From: Marinobacter persicus
Lineage (GTDB): Bacteria; Pseudomonadota; Gammaproteobacteria; Pseudomonadales; Oleiphilaceae
Reading direction: 5' to 3'
DNA length: 64,000 bases
Assembly (NCBI RefSeq): GCF_002934325.1
Contig: NZ_PTIV01000020.1
Coordinates: 1 to 64,000, forward strand
This document shows positions 9,008-18,500 of the stretch, piece after piece. The notes beneath the pieces were generated by a model. It had not been told where the DNA came from. It made no database searches and saw only the letters and a list, made by a program, of their open reading frames with translations. Numbering within the stretch: the first letter of the stretch is position 1; every line of letters begins with the position of its first letter. The position numbers and the translations under genes are program-made.

Positions 9008-10140
9008 TCCTCTCCGGCATCCGTGGCCTCACTAACGGGGCCACGCAATGCCCACATACGGGAACAGCGCTCGGCATGGACCCCAAGAATAACGGCGTGC
9101 TCCTGCGGCTTGAGCTCTGCCAGGGCCAGAACCAGCATTAACCCCGTCACGGCTTCTCCTACCCAGCCGCAGAGCCCATCCACACCGATACCATCATCAA
9201 TGGTGTCAATTTCCGGCCAACGCTCAATGGTCACGCCACCGACTTCAACCGCACGGCCGGGCAACCCAAACGCATCAATAACAATTCTGGATGGCGCCCC
9301 TAATGCGTCGTCTTCAGGCCAGAATTCACCTAGCATCTGACTCATGGCTTTGCGTTTTTCGTAGTCCCGGCGTGTCGCTCTCGGCGGGTGCTCATGAACC
9401 ATGGCCCTTTCGAGCGTCCATCCGTGTTCAGGGTCGGCGCCCTCTTCCGTCAGGCGGTGCAGTAGAACTGCGGCTGCCGCCTCTCCAGGATAAAGTCCCT
9501 TACCTCGGGCATTCTGTACCAATACATTGCGTAGCTCTGGAGACACCAGGTCCTTGTCGTTAGCAACCGAATCCACACTGATCCAGAGCACGTAAGGCAT
9601 GCCACCGTCAGGCGATGCCAGGGTGGTATGAGGATCGCTGCCCTGCTGGCTATGACGAATCTCTCCCAGCCAGTCTCCGTAATGGGTGTCAGCGATGACC
9701 GCCCTGAGTCGGTCGATGAGGATGCCGGCCGCTTCCCCGGATGCCACCGGGGCCGAGAGAACAACGTCGTAACCCGTTTCTTCCGGCAGTCTATCCAGCA
9801 GCATCAGAGCTTCCACCAACGCTGACTGCACCAGTTTATGCAGCCGCAATGCCTTGGTTTCCAGCCGCGCGAGTTCAGGCTCAGAAACCTCCGCCAGCCC
9901 GGTAATCTCGTGAACCAGCAAACCATAGCCATCTGCGCCACGCAGCGAGGACGAAAGCGCGGGTGTGTGGGCTTCCGGAAGACTGTCGGAACTGACCAGG
10001 CCGGCAGGCGTTAGTGCCACACCATCAAGTAGCTGCAGTCGGTCAGCGTCGTAATCATCGCGCACCGGCGATGCCACTGTTTCAGGCTCGCTGATCGGCT
10101 GGCGCTGATGTAAGAGATCAAAAATTGAGGCGCGGGACAT
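8998..10140 (-). CDS. T6SS-associated ketosynthase/thiolase-fold-like protein, probably non-catalytic
   Basis: A 380-residue protein with no assigned T6SS name. Several segments echo the beta-ketoacyl-ACP synthase (thiolase) fold. VLWISVDSVANDKD resembles the GVDS strand, and GKGLYPGEAAAAVLLHRL matches the F(I/V)PGEAAAALLL motif of ketosynthases. DGLCGWVGEAVTGLMLVLAL near the C-terminus resembles the LGxxGAAxGxLxLA helix. I do not see the active-site cysteine context or the two catalytic histidine motifs, so a structural role is more likely than condensation chemistry. ATG 10140 follows the tssA stop by two bases, so it is the last gene of the leftward tss operon. The fold assignment rests on short motifs only; the function is unknown. 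Confidence 0.6.
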   Translation of the reverse strand: MSRASIFDLLHQRQPISEPETVASPVRDDYDADRLQLLDGVALTPAGLVSSDSLPEAHTPALSSSLRGADGYGLLVHEITGLAEVSEPELARLETKALRLHKLVQSALVEALMLLDRLPEETGYDVVLSAPVASGEAAGILIDRLRAVIADTHYGDWLGEIRHSQQGSDPHTTLASPDGGMPYVLWISVDSVANDKDLVSPELRNVLVQNARGKGLYPGEAAAAVLLHRLTEEGADPEHGWTLERAMVHEHPPRATRRDYEKRKAMSQMLGEFWPEDDALGAPSRIVIDAFGLPGRAVEVGGVTIERWPEIDTIDDGIGVDGLCGWVGEAVTGLMLVLALAELKPQEHAVILGVHAERCSRMWALRGPVSEATDAGEDHS

Positions 10141-10142
10141 AA

Positions 10143-11273
10143 TCAATAATCTTCGCTTCGGGACTGGGTCCCCAGCGTATCCTGAATCGTATCGATGACA
10201 CCGTGATCCTTGATCACATCTTTGAGCCACTCTTCCAGTGGCATACGGCCCCATTTCACAGCACGCTCAATGAGATACGGAACCGGACTATGGGGCTCCC
10301 GTTCCTTGAAATAGCGGGCAACGCCATTAAGCAGCTCAAACGCTTCTTCCCGGCTTTGTGGATTGCTGCGCATTGGCCCCGTTCGCTGGTCACCCCTCGC
10401 AACAGCAAAGGGCTTCGAGTCACCGTCTGCCAATGACTCCTCCTCTCCGGTCTCGATGGTATCGGGCTCTTCACCGGCCACCACACTGGCACCCCGATCC
10501 CGAAGGAGCCTGGCGGTCAGATCCCGACACTGCTCCATAACTTTTTCGAGAGCGCTATAACTTGGTGCATCACGCCCGAAGCGCTGATCTCCAGCACCAT
10601 CCAGCAGTTTCAACGACGCCAATGCCGAAGAGATCACAGCATGCCTCTCCTGCAGAAACTCGGTATTGGTCAGCACAACGGAGCGTTGAAAGATTTCGTC
10701 GTTAATCTTGCCGTCAGCCAATGCCTGCCCCATGGCATCCGGATCGTTCCTGGCCAGGTTCTCAACCTGTCGGGACTCTTCGTAGTCAGCAAGGCTGTAT
10801 TGTTCCCCCATCACCAGCGGCAGGGTCCGAACCACAGCAACCAACGTATCGCCCAGCCAACTCAGGCGTGCCACACGTTCGTCAAAATCCTCCTCGTCCA
10901 ACTCCGGGTATAGCGTTTCCCAGTAGTCTTCAAGCAGGCGTGCTGCGAGCATCAGGCCAAACGAAATCCCCTCAAAACCCTCTCGATGGGCCAGGCCTTC
11001 GCACAGCCAGCCAGCCAATTGAAGATCTTTACTCTGGGCGGTGAGTGCCTCGCTGGTGAGGTTGATCACCTGAGGCCAATCCGACTGTTTGAGTTCGGTT
11101 TTCCACTCTCCCTGGGGCAAATAGGTCGGGTCTGCGCGGCGCGCTTCCTTTATTTCGTCGAAAAGCAGAGAAAATGTGAGGTCTTCACCTCCAGCATGAG
11201 CGCTGCCCTCAATGGGGCTAAGCAGCTCTTCGATGGAGAGTTCGCCGAGTCGTTCCATGTCTTCTGTCGCCAT
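10143..11273 (-). CDS. tssA: T6SS assembly protein TssA
   Basis: A 376-residue TssA, the cap/baseplate factor that starts and guides tail-sheath polymerisation in the cytoplasm. The N-terminal ImpA domain is visible as SIEELLSPIEGSAHAGGEDL followed by DLQLAGWLCEGLAHREGFEG and ARLLEDYWETLYPELDEEDF. This LxxxLxxxYWxxLYPxLDxED pattern is diagnostic. The C-terminal stretch SREEAFELLNGVARYFKERE plus SPVPYLIERAVKWGRMPLEEWL corresponds to the short-type C-terminal domain. The ATG at 11273 has only a closely placed GGAAGG; a second ATG at 11258 is possible. It lies between hcp and the ketosynthase-like gene. Confidence 0.93.
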   Translation of the reverse strand: MATEDMERLGELSIEELLSPIEGSAHAGGEDLTFSLLFDEIKEARRADPTYLPQGEWKTELKQSDWPQVINLTSEALTAQSKDLQLAGWLCEGLAHREGFEGISFGLMLAARLLEDYWETLYPELDEEDFDERVARLSWLGDTLVAVVRTLPLVMGEQYSLADYEESRQVENLARNDPDAMGQALADGKINDEIFQRSVVLTNTEFLQERHAVISSALASLKLLDGAGDQRFGRDAPSYSALEKVMEQCRDLTARLLRDRGASVVAGEEPDTIETGEEESLADGDSKPFAVARGDQRTGPMRSNPQSREEAFELLNGVARYFKEREPHSPVPYLIERAVKWGRMPLEEWLKDVIKDHGVIDTIQDTLGTQSRSEDY

Positions 11274-11341
11274 CCTTCCGGGCTTGGTTTTCTGAAGACA
11301 CGCCCGGCATCCCTTTGGCAGGTTACCAGGCGTACCTTCCC

Positions 11342-11360
11342 GTCACTCCAATGGAGCGAC
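11342..11360 (-). terminator. Hairpin downstream of hcp
   Basis: The arms GTCACTCC and GGAGCGAC, around a 3-base AAT loop, form an 8-bp stem with one G-U pair, just beyond the hcp stop and before tssA. There is no run of U after it on the minus strand. It is better read as a 3'-end stabiliser or leaky terminator that lets hcp mRNA exceed tssA mRNA than as a full stop signal. Confidence 0.4.
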
Positions 11361-11369
11361 AAGACTCAC

Positions 11370-11900
11370 TTAGCTGTAGACCTTGTTGCGAGTACGGTCC
11401 CAGCCACCGGCAACGTTACCGCCACCCTGGCCATCAGAACGCTTCTGCTGGGTGTAAGTGATCTTGATCCGGGCGTAGTTGAACTTGATGTTCTCATACG
11501 GCAGATCGAGACTGTCTTCCCGGTCATTGCGCTCATAACTGGATGAGGCCGAAGAGCCCTGCATCGTTGTGGAGGAAACGATGACTTCTTCCAGTTTGAT
11601 TTCCATGTAGCGAACCTTATCGCCACCGGCGCGATTGACATGCAACACTACTTCCTTGATGTGCTGGCCTTTGCAGCACGCCTCAAAGAGCTTCGGAGAA
11701 GCCTTGTCTACCAGCTTCTGCACCTGGAACTCGCTGAGGTTTACACGCTCTGCAGAAGCGCCACCGGCAGAACTGGCCGTTGCGGAAGTTGCCTGGCTGG
11801 CACCGAAGTCAAAGCTCTTCAGTTCGATCCAGTCAGGGTGTTTCTCGTCCAGGCTCTCTCCCGGAATGCCGTCAATTTTGAGGTAAGTATCGAAAGCCAT
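11370..11900 (-). CDS. hcp: T6SS tube protein Hcp (TssD)
   Basis: A 176-residue Hcp, the hexameric ring that stacks into the inner tube. The start MAFDTYLKIDGIPGES, the internal VQKLVDKASPKLFEACCKGQ and the C-terminal FNYARIKITYTQQK are classic for the family. It is slightly longer than the common 160-165 residues because of a serine/alanine/threonine-rich loop around residues 35-52 and a glycine-rich tail. ATG 11900 has AGGAG about eleven bases upstream. It is separated from the upstream TssM-like gene by 192 bases, enough for its own promoter, and a hairpin follows it, consistent with hcp being the most abundant product of the operon. Confidence 0.97.
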   Translation of the reverse strand: MAFDTYLKIDGIPGESLDEKHPDWIELKSFDFGASQATSATASSAGGASAERVNLSEFQVQKLVDKASPKLFEACCKGQHIKEVVLHVNRAGGDKVRYMEIKLEEVIVSSTTMQGSSASSSYERNDREDSLDLPYENIKFNYARIKITYTQQKRSDGQGGGNVAGGWDRTRNKVYS

Positions 11901-12092
11901 CCTGCTTTAATCTCCTTTTGCTGTTTTGATGAAAGCCGCCTCAGGGCGCCCTTCAATCTCGCAATCTGATTTATGTTCGTCCTAAACACACCGACACTAA
12001 TCAAGTGATGATTATTGATGTGGTTAAGTATTAACGTCCTGCTTAATCTCTCTAAGTCTCTTTCTATTCGACGATTTGCCCTCCTTAGCTGT
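11901..12092 (-). promoter_or_regulatory. Intergenic region upstream of hcp, possible hcp promoter
   Basis: This 192-base AT-rich gap sits inside an otherwise tightly packed operon and precedes hcp. It probably contains a separate promoter and leader for hcp. Candidate boxes such as TTGATT near 11995 are weak, and no clear -10 box at proper spacing can be defended. No sigma-54 consensus was seen. Confidence 0.35.
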
Positions 12093-14585
12093 TTACTGTT
12101 GTTTCCTTACTTCTATTTCGACACGGCGGTTCGGTGCCAAACAATCAATCAATTGCGCCCGAGACTGGTTGGGATTACAGGTAACCAGCGGCCGCTGACT
12201 GCCCGCTCCCTTCGCGGCAACCAACCCAGACGGCACGCCTTTGCCAATGAGGTACTGGCGAACGGTCATGGCCCGTTGGAGCGATAGTTTCTGGTTGACG
12301 GTCTCGTTGCCAATCGGGTCCGCATGCCCGGTAATCAGGATCTGGCCAAGATCCTGCGTATTCAGCAGCCGTTCAGCGAGGTTATCGAGCTCCTGCAGGC
12401 CTGCATCCTGCAGGCCTTTGTAGTCGCCCCTGCCAAAGGCAAACAGGGTGTCGGACTCCAGCACAATGGTCTCCATGCTGGTGAGGGTCTGCTCAAGCAG
12501 ACTGTCTATGTAGTTACGGCTGCTGGACACAAGAAACGCGTTCGATGAAATACGGGGAACATCGGGCTCCTTGATCTGCTGACGATAGAAATCGATCTGG
12601 CGCCCCGCGTAACGGTAATCCCGTTCATTTTCATTGATTGCGACGCCAGTTCTTTTCTGAATCGACGGGTACCAGAACGCGGGTAGCTGGCCACGCAGTT
12701 CTTCAGAATCGATGTCCGCCCGTTCAACGTCTGATAGCGTCAGGTACGTATCCAGGGTGGTCCGTCCAAACCGGGCCAGGGACTCGGCACTGTTGTCCCG
12801 GGGCCTCGCGTAAGGAGACACGGTGTCTGGTCCTTCGACCGCATGCAACTCATCGCTGTTCCGGCGATAGACGGGAATGGTCGTGAGAGTGAACAGTGAA
12901 TTGGTCAGGTTCTGCTCCACGGGCTCCAGCATCACCGAACGCAAGCGGTTGAAATAACGGGCACGCAACTCAGGCTCGATTGCCTCGCCCTGATAGAGCC
13001 CCATGCCCAAAAACCAGGGCGGCCCATCCTGACGCCACTGGTAATAGCGGCTGCTGGATTCCCGCAAGGCATCAAGGGTTGCCCAGGGGGCGTACTGATC
13101 ATCAAGGCGCTCATCATCAACCAACCTCGCCTCGGTAAACGCCGTGGACATAGCCTCGATCTCACCATGATTGCGAACCGCCGATGTAATCCAGAGGCCG
13201 CAGAGGATCAAAGCGGCGGTTCCGGCAGCCAGGGTCCAGCGCAGCTTACGACGCCGGCCCCGGGTGTCACTGGAATAAAGACCTGCCAGGTGCTGATCAG
13301 CAATGATGACCTTCCGGAACAGTTTATCGATAAAGAGAGGGCGAGCAGCTTGCTCACCTCCACCCTCACCCGGTCTGGCCAACGCGAAATGGCGTCCTAC
13401 CCGGGCGGCGTGCTCCCCTTCAATCACACTTCCTTCCTGCAGAGCACTGACAAAGTAAAAGCCCCGCAGCAGTGGCGCACTCTGGTAAGGGTTGGCGTTG
13501 GTTAGCACGTCCACAAACCGGGCCAATGGCTCTCGCAGGGCGTTAAGCTCCAGGGGAAAGCGAAATGCCGCGATGTCACGCTGGGTATCCACGATATCGC
13601 GCTGAATTATTTCGTCATCGGCGATGCGCTGCCAGTGACGGCAGAGTCTCGCCAGAGCATCATCAAACTGCTGGCTCCAGGTAACATCTTCAGGCTGCAT
13701 GTGGGGAAAGGTGTGGCCCAGCACCTCACTCTGGTGGCGGGGATCAAGACGATCGAAAAACGTGGTGAACCCTTCAAGCAGATCGCATTTGGTGAAAACG
13801 AGATAAATCGGCAACCGGGCTTCCAGATGCTCACGGGCTTCCTGAATCCGCTCACGTAAGCGGCGGGCGAGGTTGTTGCGCTCGGTATCACTGGCCTGCA
13901 CCACATCACTGACATTGACCGTCACAATCAGGCCATTCAGCGGGCACTGACTGCGATACTCCTTCAACAAGGTCAGAAAGCCTTTCCACTTTCCGGCTTC
14001 TTCTTCGCTGTCCATGTACCGACCAGCAGTATCCAGCAAAATCGCGTCAGAGCTGAAAAACCAGTCGCAATGGCGGGTTCCGCCCATGCCTGCTACCCGG
14101 GCGTTCTCACGATCTGCAAAAGGAAAGTTCAGGCCCGACTGGTATACCATGGTGCTTTTGCCGGCGGCCGGCTGACCAACAATCATGTACCAGGGCAGTG
14201 AATAAAGCGCGTCAGCCTTTCTTTTACTCTTACCCGTGCCGTTATTTTTCAAGCGCTCAATCGTTTTCAGCAACCGCTCACGCAGCAGGCTGATTTCCTC
14301 CCGGTCCCCGGGGCTGGCGCTCAGAACGGCGGCATCGGCATCTTCCCGGAGCAGGTCTTCCAGATCACGTTTCTGACCAACCCCGCGGTAAAGCAACAAG
14401 ATGTAGAACGCAGAGACCAGGACAAAACACAGAATCCCTGTTAACAGACTGATCAAAGATGACAACCCCAGCGCCACTCCCAACCGCCATATGAGGAAAA
14501 TAGCAGCAAAAAACAGCATCCCCATGATGTAGGGCTGGTACTTGAAAAATACGTACTTCAGATAAGCGAGTTTGAAACGTTTCAT
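12093..14585 (-). CDS. Second TssM/IcmF-like GTPase with C-terminal OmpA domain
   Basis: An 830-residue chimera. Two transmembrane helices (about residues 20-42 and 45-66) are followed by a cytoplasmic TssM-type GTPase domain. It has Walker A GQPAAGKS at residues 137-144, then LLDTAGRY and VFTKCDLLEG. A third transmembrane helix (TLAAGTAALILCGLWITSAV) leads into the periplasm. The usual long TssM periplasmic core (IcmF-related and DUF1215 regions) is much shortened. The last 120 residues are an OmpA-like peptidoglycan-binding domain (ILITGHADPIGNETVNQKLS, LSLQRAMTVRQYL, PNRRVEIEV). ATG 14585 overlaps the tagF stop by one base (TAATG); the GTG at 14591 is less likely. Since TssL here has no peptidoglycan-binding domain, this protein may anchor the membrane complex to the wall (inference). 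Confidence 0.87.
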   Translation of the reverse strand: MKRFKLAYLKYVFFKYQPYIMGMLFFAAIFLIWRLGVALGLSSLISLLTGILCFVLVSAFYILLLYRGVGQKRDLEDLLREDADAAVLSASPGDREEISLLRERLLKTIERLKNNGTGKSKRKADALYSLPWYMIVGQPAAGKSTMVYQSGLNFPFADRENARVAGMGGTRHCDWFFSSDAILLDTAGRYMDSEEEAGKWKGFLTLLKEYRSQCPLNGLIVTVNVSDVVQASDTERNNLARRLRERIQEAREHLEARLPIYLVFTKCDLLEGFTTFFDRLDPRHQSEVLGHTFPHMQPEDVTWSQQFDDALARLCRHWQRIADDEIIQRDIVDTQRDIAAFRFPLELNALREPLARFVDVLTNANPYQSAPLLRGFYFVSALQEGSVIEGEHAARVGRHFALARPGEGGGEQAARPLFIDKLFRKVIIADQHLAGLYSSDTRGRRRKLRWTLAAGTAALILCGLWITSAVRNHGEIEAMSTAFTEARLVDDERLDDQYAPWATLDALRESSSRYYQWRQDGPPWFLGMGLYQGEAIEPELRARYFNRLRSVMLEPVEQNLTNSLFTLTTIPVYRRNSDELHAVEGPDTVSPYARPRDNSAESLARFGRTTLDTYLTLSDVERADIDSEELRGQLPAFWYPSIQKRTGVAINENERDYRYAGRQIDFYRQQIKEPDVPRISSNAFLVSSSRNYIDSLLEQTLTSMETIVLESDTLFAFGRGDYKGLQDAGLQELDNLAERLLNTQDLGQILITGHADPIGNETVNQKLSLQRAMTVRQYLIGKGVPSGLVAAKGAGSQRPLVTCNPNQSRAQLIDCLAPNRRVEIEVRKQQ

Positions 14586-15532
14586 TAGCACGATCTGCTC
14601 ACATTCCTTTGTCTACCGCGAATTGCGGGAAAACGGTCCATAAAATCGGCCAGGCTGAGCCCGGTATCCGGCAGGGGCAACGCCCCCGGGTGCTGCTCGC
14701 TATCAGCAAATGGAGACAGCACATCAATACAAAACTGACGATCGCCAGGATTGGAGAACACCTCAAAGAACTGCTCGGCACTCCGCCAGACCGGCATTAG
14801 TAGCAGCCTGGGACGCATAAAGTCGTCAATCAGAAGACTCATGACCGGAGTTCCCATGGCGCAGGCGCTTCCAAGCCATTGTTGCCAGAAATCCGCAACC
14901 GGGCGCTTCAGCCCACGCTCCGCCGGTAGCGGGAGCATGACGGCTTCGGCACTGCCCTCATGCCATCGAGTCAGGGCATAGTGAAGGCGGTGCAGGCAGG
15001 CTCCACTCACGAATTCCGGCCAACCTGCTTCCAGCGCACGGGCAATATCGTCAAAGCTGTAGTCACGTAAAAATCGCTCATGTATGCGCTGATAAAGCGC
15101 CAGATCCTGGGTATTAAATGCACGCAGTTCCTGAAGCGCGGCCACGGGGTCGATGGGCAGATCTCCGTGTACCGAATCTTTCAGGATCTGCTGGGCGTGT
15201 CCGGCAAAGGTCTCCACCATGGTGTTGATGAATGGCAGTGCACTGTCTCGCCCTGTCTCCGCCTTTAATATCTGAAAGATGAAAAACGGATAACGCCTTC
15301 CGGACGCATCGCAGGAGCTGATCATTGCCCCCATCACGTCACTGCCATTGCGGGCGTGATAGTTGAAAAAACACACCGGCAGCGCATCAAAACGATGTTT
15401 CCAGTCCTCATGGTCCAGAAACTGGATCAAGGCGTTCTGCAGCCACTGGTCCAACTCCTGAATCACTGATCCTGAAGCATTCTTCCCGACAAAGTCGGCC
15501 TTGGACGGCACCTTGCCAAAGCAGCCAATCAT
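14585..15532 (-). CDS. tagF: T6SS-associated protein TagF
   Basis: A 315-residue TagF-family protein, starting MIGCFGKVPSKADFVGKNAS with the conserved (F/Y)GKxPxxGDF-like N-terminus, then LDQWLQNALIQ and the ASGRRYPFFIF segment. In Pseudomonas aeruginosa TagF is a post-translational repressor of the H1-T6SS that works through Fha. The long C-terminal half is less conserved. It lies between two TssM-type genes and starts 24 bases after tssM. The kinase/phosphatase pair PpkA/PppA and Fha, its usual partners, are not in this window, so its regulatory circuit here is unclear. Confidence 0.9.
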   Translation of the reverse strand: MIGCFGKVPSKADFVGKNASGSVIQELDQWLQNALIQFLDHEDWKHRFDALPVCFFNYHARNGSDVMGAMISSCDASGRRYPFFIFQILKAETGRDSALPFINTMVETFAGHAQQILKDSVHGDLPIDPVAALQELRAFNTQDLALYQRIHERFLRDYSFDDIARALEAGWPEFVSGACLHRLHYALTRWHEGSAEAVMLPLPAERGLKRPVADFWQQWLGSACAMGTPVMSLLIDDFMRPRLLLMPVWRSAEQFFEVFSNPGDRQFCIDVLSPFADSEQHPGALPLPDTGLSLADFMDRFPAIRGRQRNVSRSC

Positions 15533-15556
15533 GACAATTCCTTTTTCATAAGCTGC

Positions 15557-18500
15557 TTACTCACCCATCTCCGGCAGACTCAGGGTTTTGATTCCCTCCA
15601 GATCGGAAACTTTCACACCCCCGAAATTGCGAACATCGAAACTCACCACACCCATATAGGTGTGCCAACTGAGCCGTTGCCTGGCGTTATCGATGGACTT
15701 AACACTTGCGCTCTCAATCATGCGCAGAAATCCCCAGCGGTTGGGGTAGTCGAACACCGTGTGGCGCTGGCCCTCGCTATTGATAATGTCCATTCGAGCG
15801 CCAAAGACTTCACCATTACCTGGCCAGACCAATCGCTCCCAGGATTGTGTATTGTTCCGGTAATGCAGGCGTTGACCATCAATTGTGAGGATTATGTCGG
15901 TCAGGCCGGAGGTGGGGTTCAGCTGCAGTTCAAACCCATTCTTGAGGTCTGACAGACTGTCGATAACGCGTCCAAGCGAGGTCGCATGATCGATGCTGGA
16001 CAGCATGCGTGGATCAACCATGGGTGTAGTCTGGTCACCTCCCGGCCCCGCAAGTTCCCCTATCTCGTCCTTGCGGAATCGAGACATGACGCCGCTGTCC
16101 GGATCGATAAAGAATTCAACATCCCGGACCGAGGCCTCATTCACCGAATCATTCATCGGATAGCGCCCGGCAATCATCCGGTCCCAGGGTCTGACAATTT
16201 TTTTCTCCCAGGCGGCGTTAAGCTGGTCACGGGCCGGGGCATTCAACGCGTTGCGGGTGTTTTCAACCGGCACGCTGAACAGTGGTTCCAGAGCCTGAGC
16301 CAGGGGCGAGTCCGAGGTATAAATCCGGGACGCAATGAAGTTGCGTAGTGTGTTGATCTCATTAGGCTCCCCGGCCAGCGTCGAGACAATCAGGGCCTTG
16401 CTGCTGCTTCCGACATCCTGGGCACTGCGGACGTTGTCCACCCGGACTTTCAGTTGCCTCAGGTTTAGAAGGTACTGGTTAAGCACTGAGTCATCGCTGC
16501 CGGTTGTATCGTCGGCAACCAGCATGCGTGCTACCGGACGGAAATGACGTGTGAGCAGGCCGTCATTGATTTTTGGCAGGGAGGCGATATTGACGTTGGA
16601 GGTCACACCTTCATTGCCATCAAAGACACTCATTACCCGCCCCCAGAAGGAGTTTTCGCTGCCTTCCTTACCGTTTCCTGCAGCATTATCAGCGGACTTG
16701 GGGTTGTCCCAGTCGGTATTGGCATCAACGGTCTCAAGTATCTGACGCAGCGGTGAATTCTGCAGGTCGCTCAAATGGGCGAGGGTTGGGCTAGCCTGGT
16801 CCAGGGTGTCAAAGCTTGAGATATAGGTATTGTCGAGGAAACGCTCCCACGCGATTGCGTAATCACGCTTGTAACGCGCCATTAGCTGACTGACAAACCG
16901 GGCCTTGGAGCGCACCGCATCATCCACGTTCTTGTCGTCAAGAACCCAGTCCGATTCCTGGTGGAGATCACCTGATACCGTGTCAATAATGGCCTGACGC
17001 AAGTACTCATCCCAGACTTTCCTGGTATAGAAAGCGGGTACGGCGCGACTTGAGTACAGCAACCGCCCCTTCAAGCCCGGCACCATGCGGGAAAGTGTGA
17101 GCGGCTTGAAACGTTTCTCGACTTCCAACTGGTAGCGCAGGTATTCCCGATCAACCAAGGTACTGTCGATCAGGAAGTTATTAAGCCGATCACGGCTGTT
17201 GGCTACCAGCACACTGTCGCGCTCCAGTGCCGGGGCCAAGCCCTGTTGCAGGTAATGCACATAGAGCGCTGCATTCGCCATGATGGTCTCGCGCGAAGTA
17301 TTCTGATCCTGCTGTTCAGCGTAATCAGCCCACAGGCGGGGCAAAGCGGAAGCAACAAAGTTGCTCTGATTCTGATGGGCTCCGGGCTCCGTGAGAATCA
17401 GGTACAGCTGCAGGGAGGAATAACTTTCGATCAGTTGTCCGACATCTTCCGGGGACAGACGAGTTAACATTTCCTCTGAAAGTGATGGCCCCAGTTCACC
17501 CGATAGCTTCTGTGCCTCACCATCAGCGCCCCCTTCACCGATTGAACTACCCATCGAACGCGTCCGATTACGCAGCCCCTCTTCAAGAGACGATTCTGCG
17601 CCACTTCGCACCGAGTACCAGGCATCCCGGATGTTGTCGGTAGTCCTGGAGCTCACTTCCCCGCGGGCCCGGCTGCCCAGCTCCGAAGCACTGGTGGGAA
17701 CACTTCCGAACGTAGGCCGGCGGGTAGAGCGCTCCTGCACCCGAGCCAGTGTTTCGTCGCCAATGTCTCTGGTTTGGTTACCGACCGCCTGTGGAGCACC
17801 GTTTACAGCCGGTTTCGGCTTTCTGGATGCGGCCGATGCCGTTTGGTGAGCCCTGTTAGCCGCTTGTTGATCGGGCGCACCAAGGCTATCCAGCGACCTG
17901 AGCTGCTCGACCAGCCTCAGGGAAACCGGTCTCAGCACATCCTCTCTGAACAGGGAGGCCCAGGCTCGCTTCAATGGGTCGTGCAGAGTCTCCCCCTGGT
18001 AGAGCCAAAGGCTCAGTTCCAAAGGCACTCCGTTCTCCCGATATTCCTCAATGCTCGCCAACTGCTGCTCCAGGGTATCGAGCAGCAACCGTCGGTTAGG
18101 CTGGCTCAGTTGATCAGCGTTATTCTCCCCCGCCAACAGATCAACCCGTTGCTGGATGGCATCGATCCATTGCTTGTTATTGTAGGCGGACCATCCCTGT
18201 GCGGTGATAGCCGCAATCCCCAGCGCACCCAAAGCAGCAATCATAAATGTCGGCAGTGAACGCTGGCCACCTTGCTGGGAGTAATAGAGGCTGAGATTTC
18301 GGTCAGGAAAAATAACTTTTCGAAAAGCGTCCGTAATGAAATAGCTCTTCTCTCCTGATTTGGCTTCCAAGGCGGAAGTTTGATTCGGTGCCAGAGCGAA
18401 ATCACCACGAGTTTGCTCATCCAGAAGCGCCGGCAGGCTCTCTCCCGTCTGTAGTGCACTCGTGAAGTACATACCTCGCAGGACCGGAGCCCGGCTGGCA

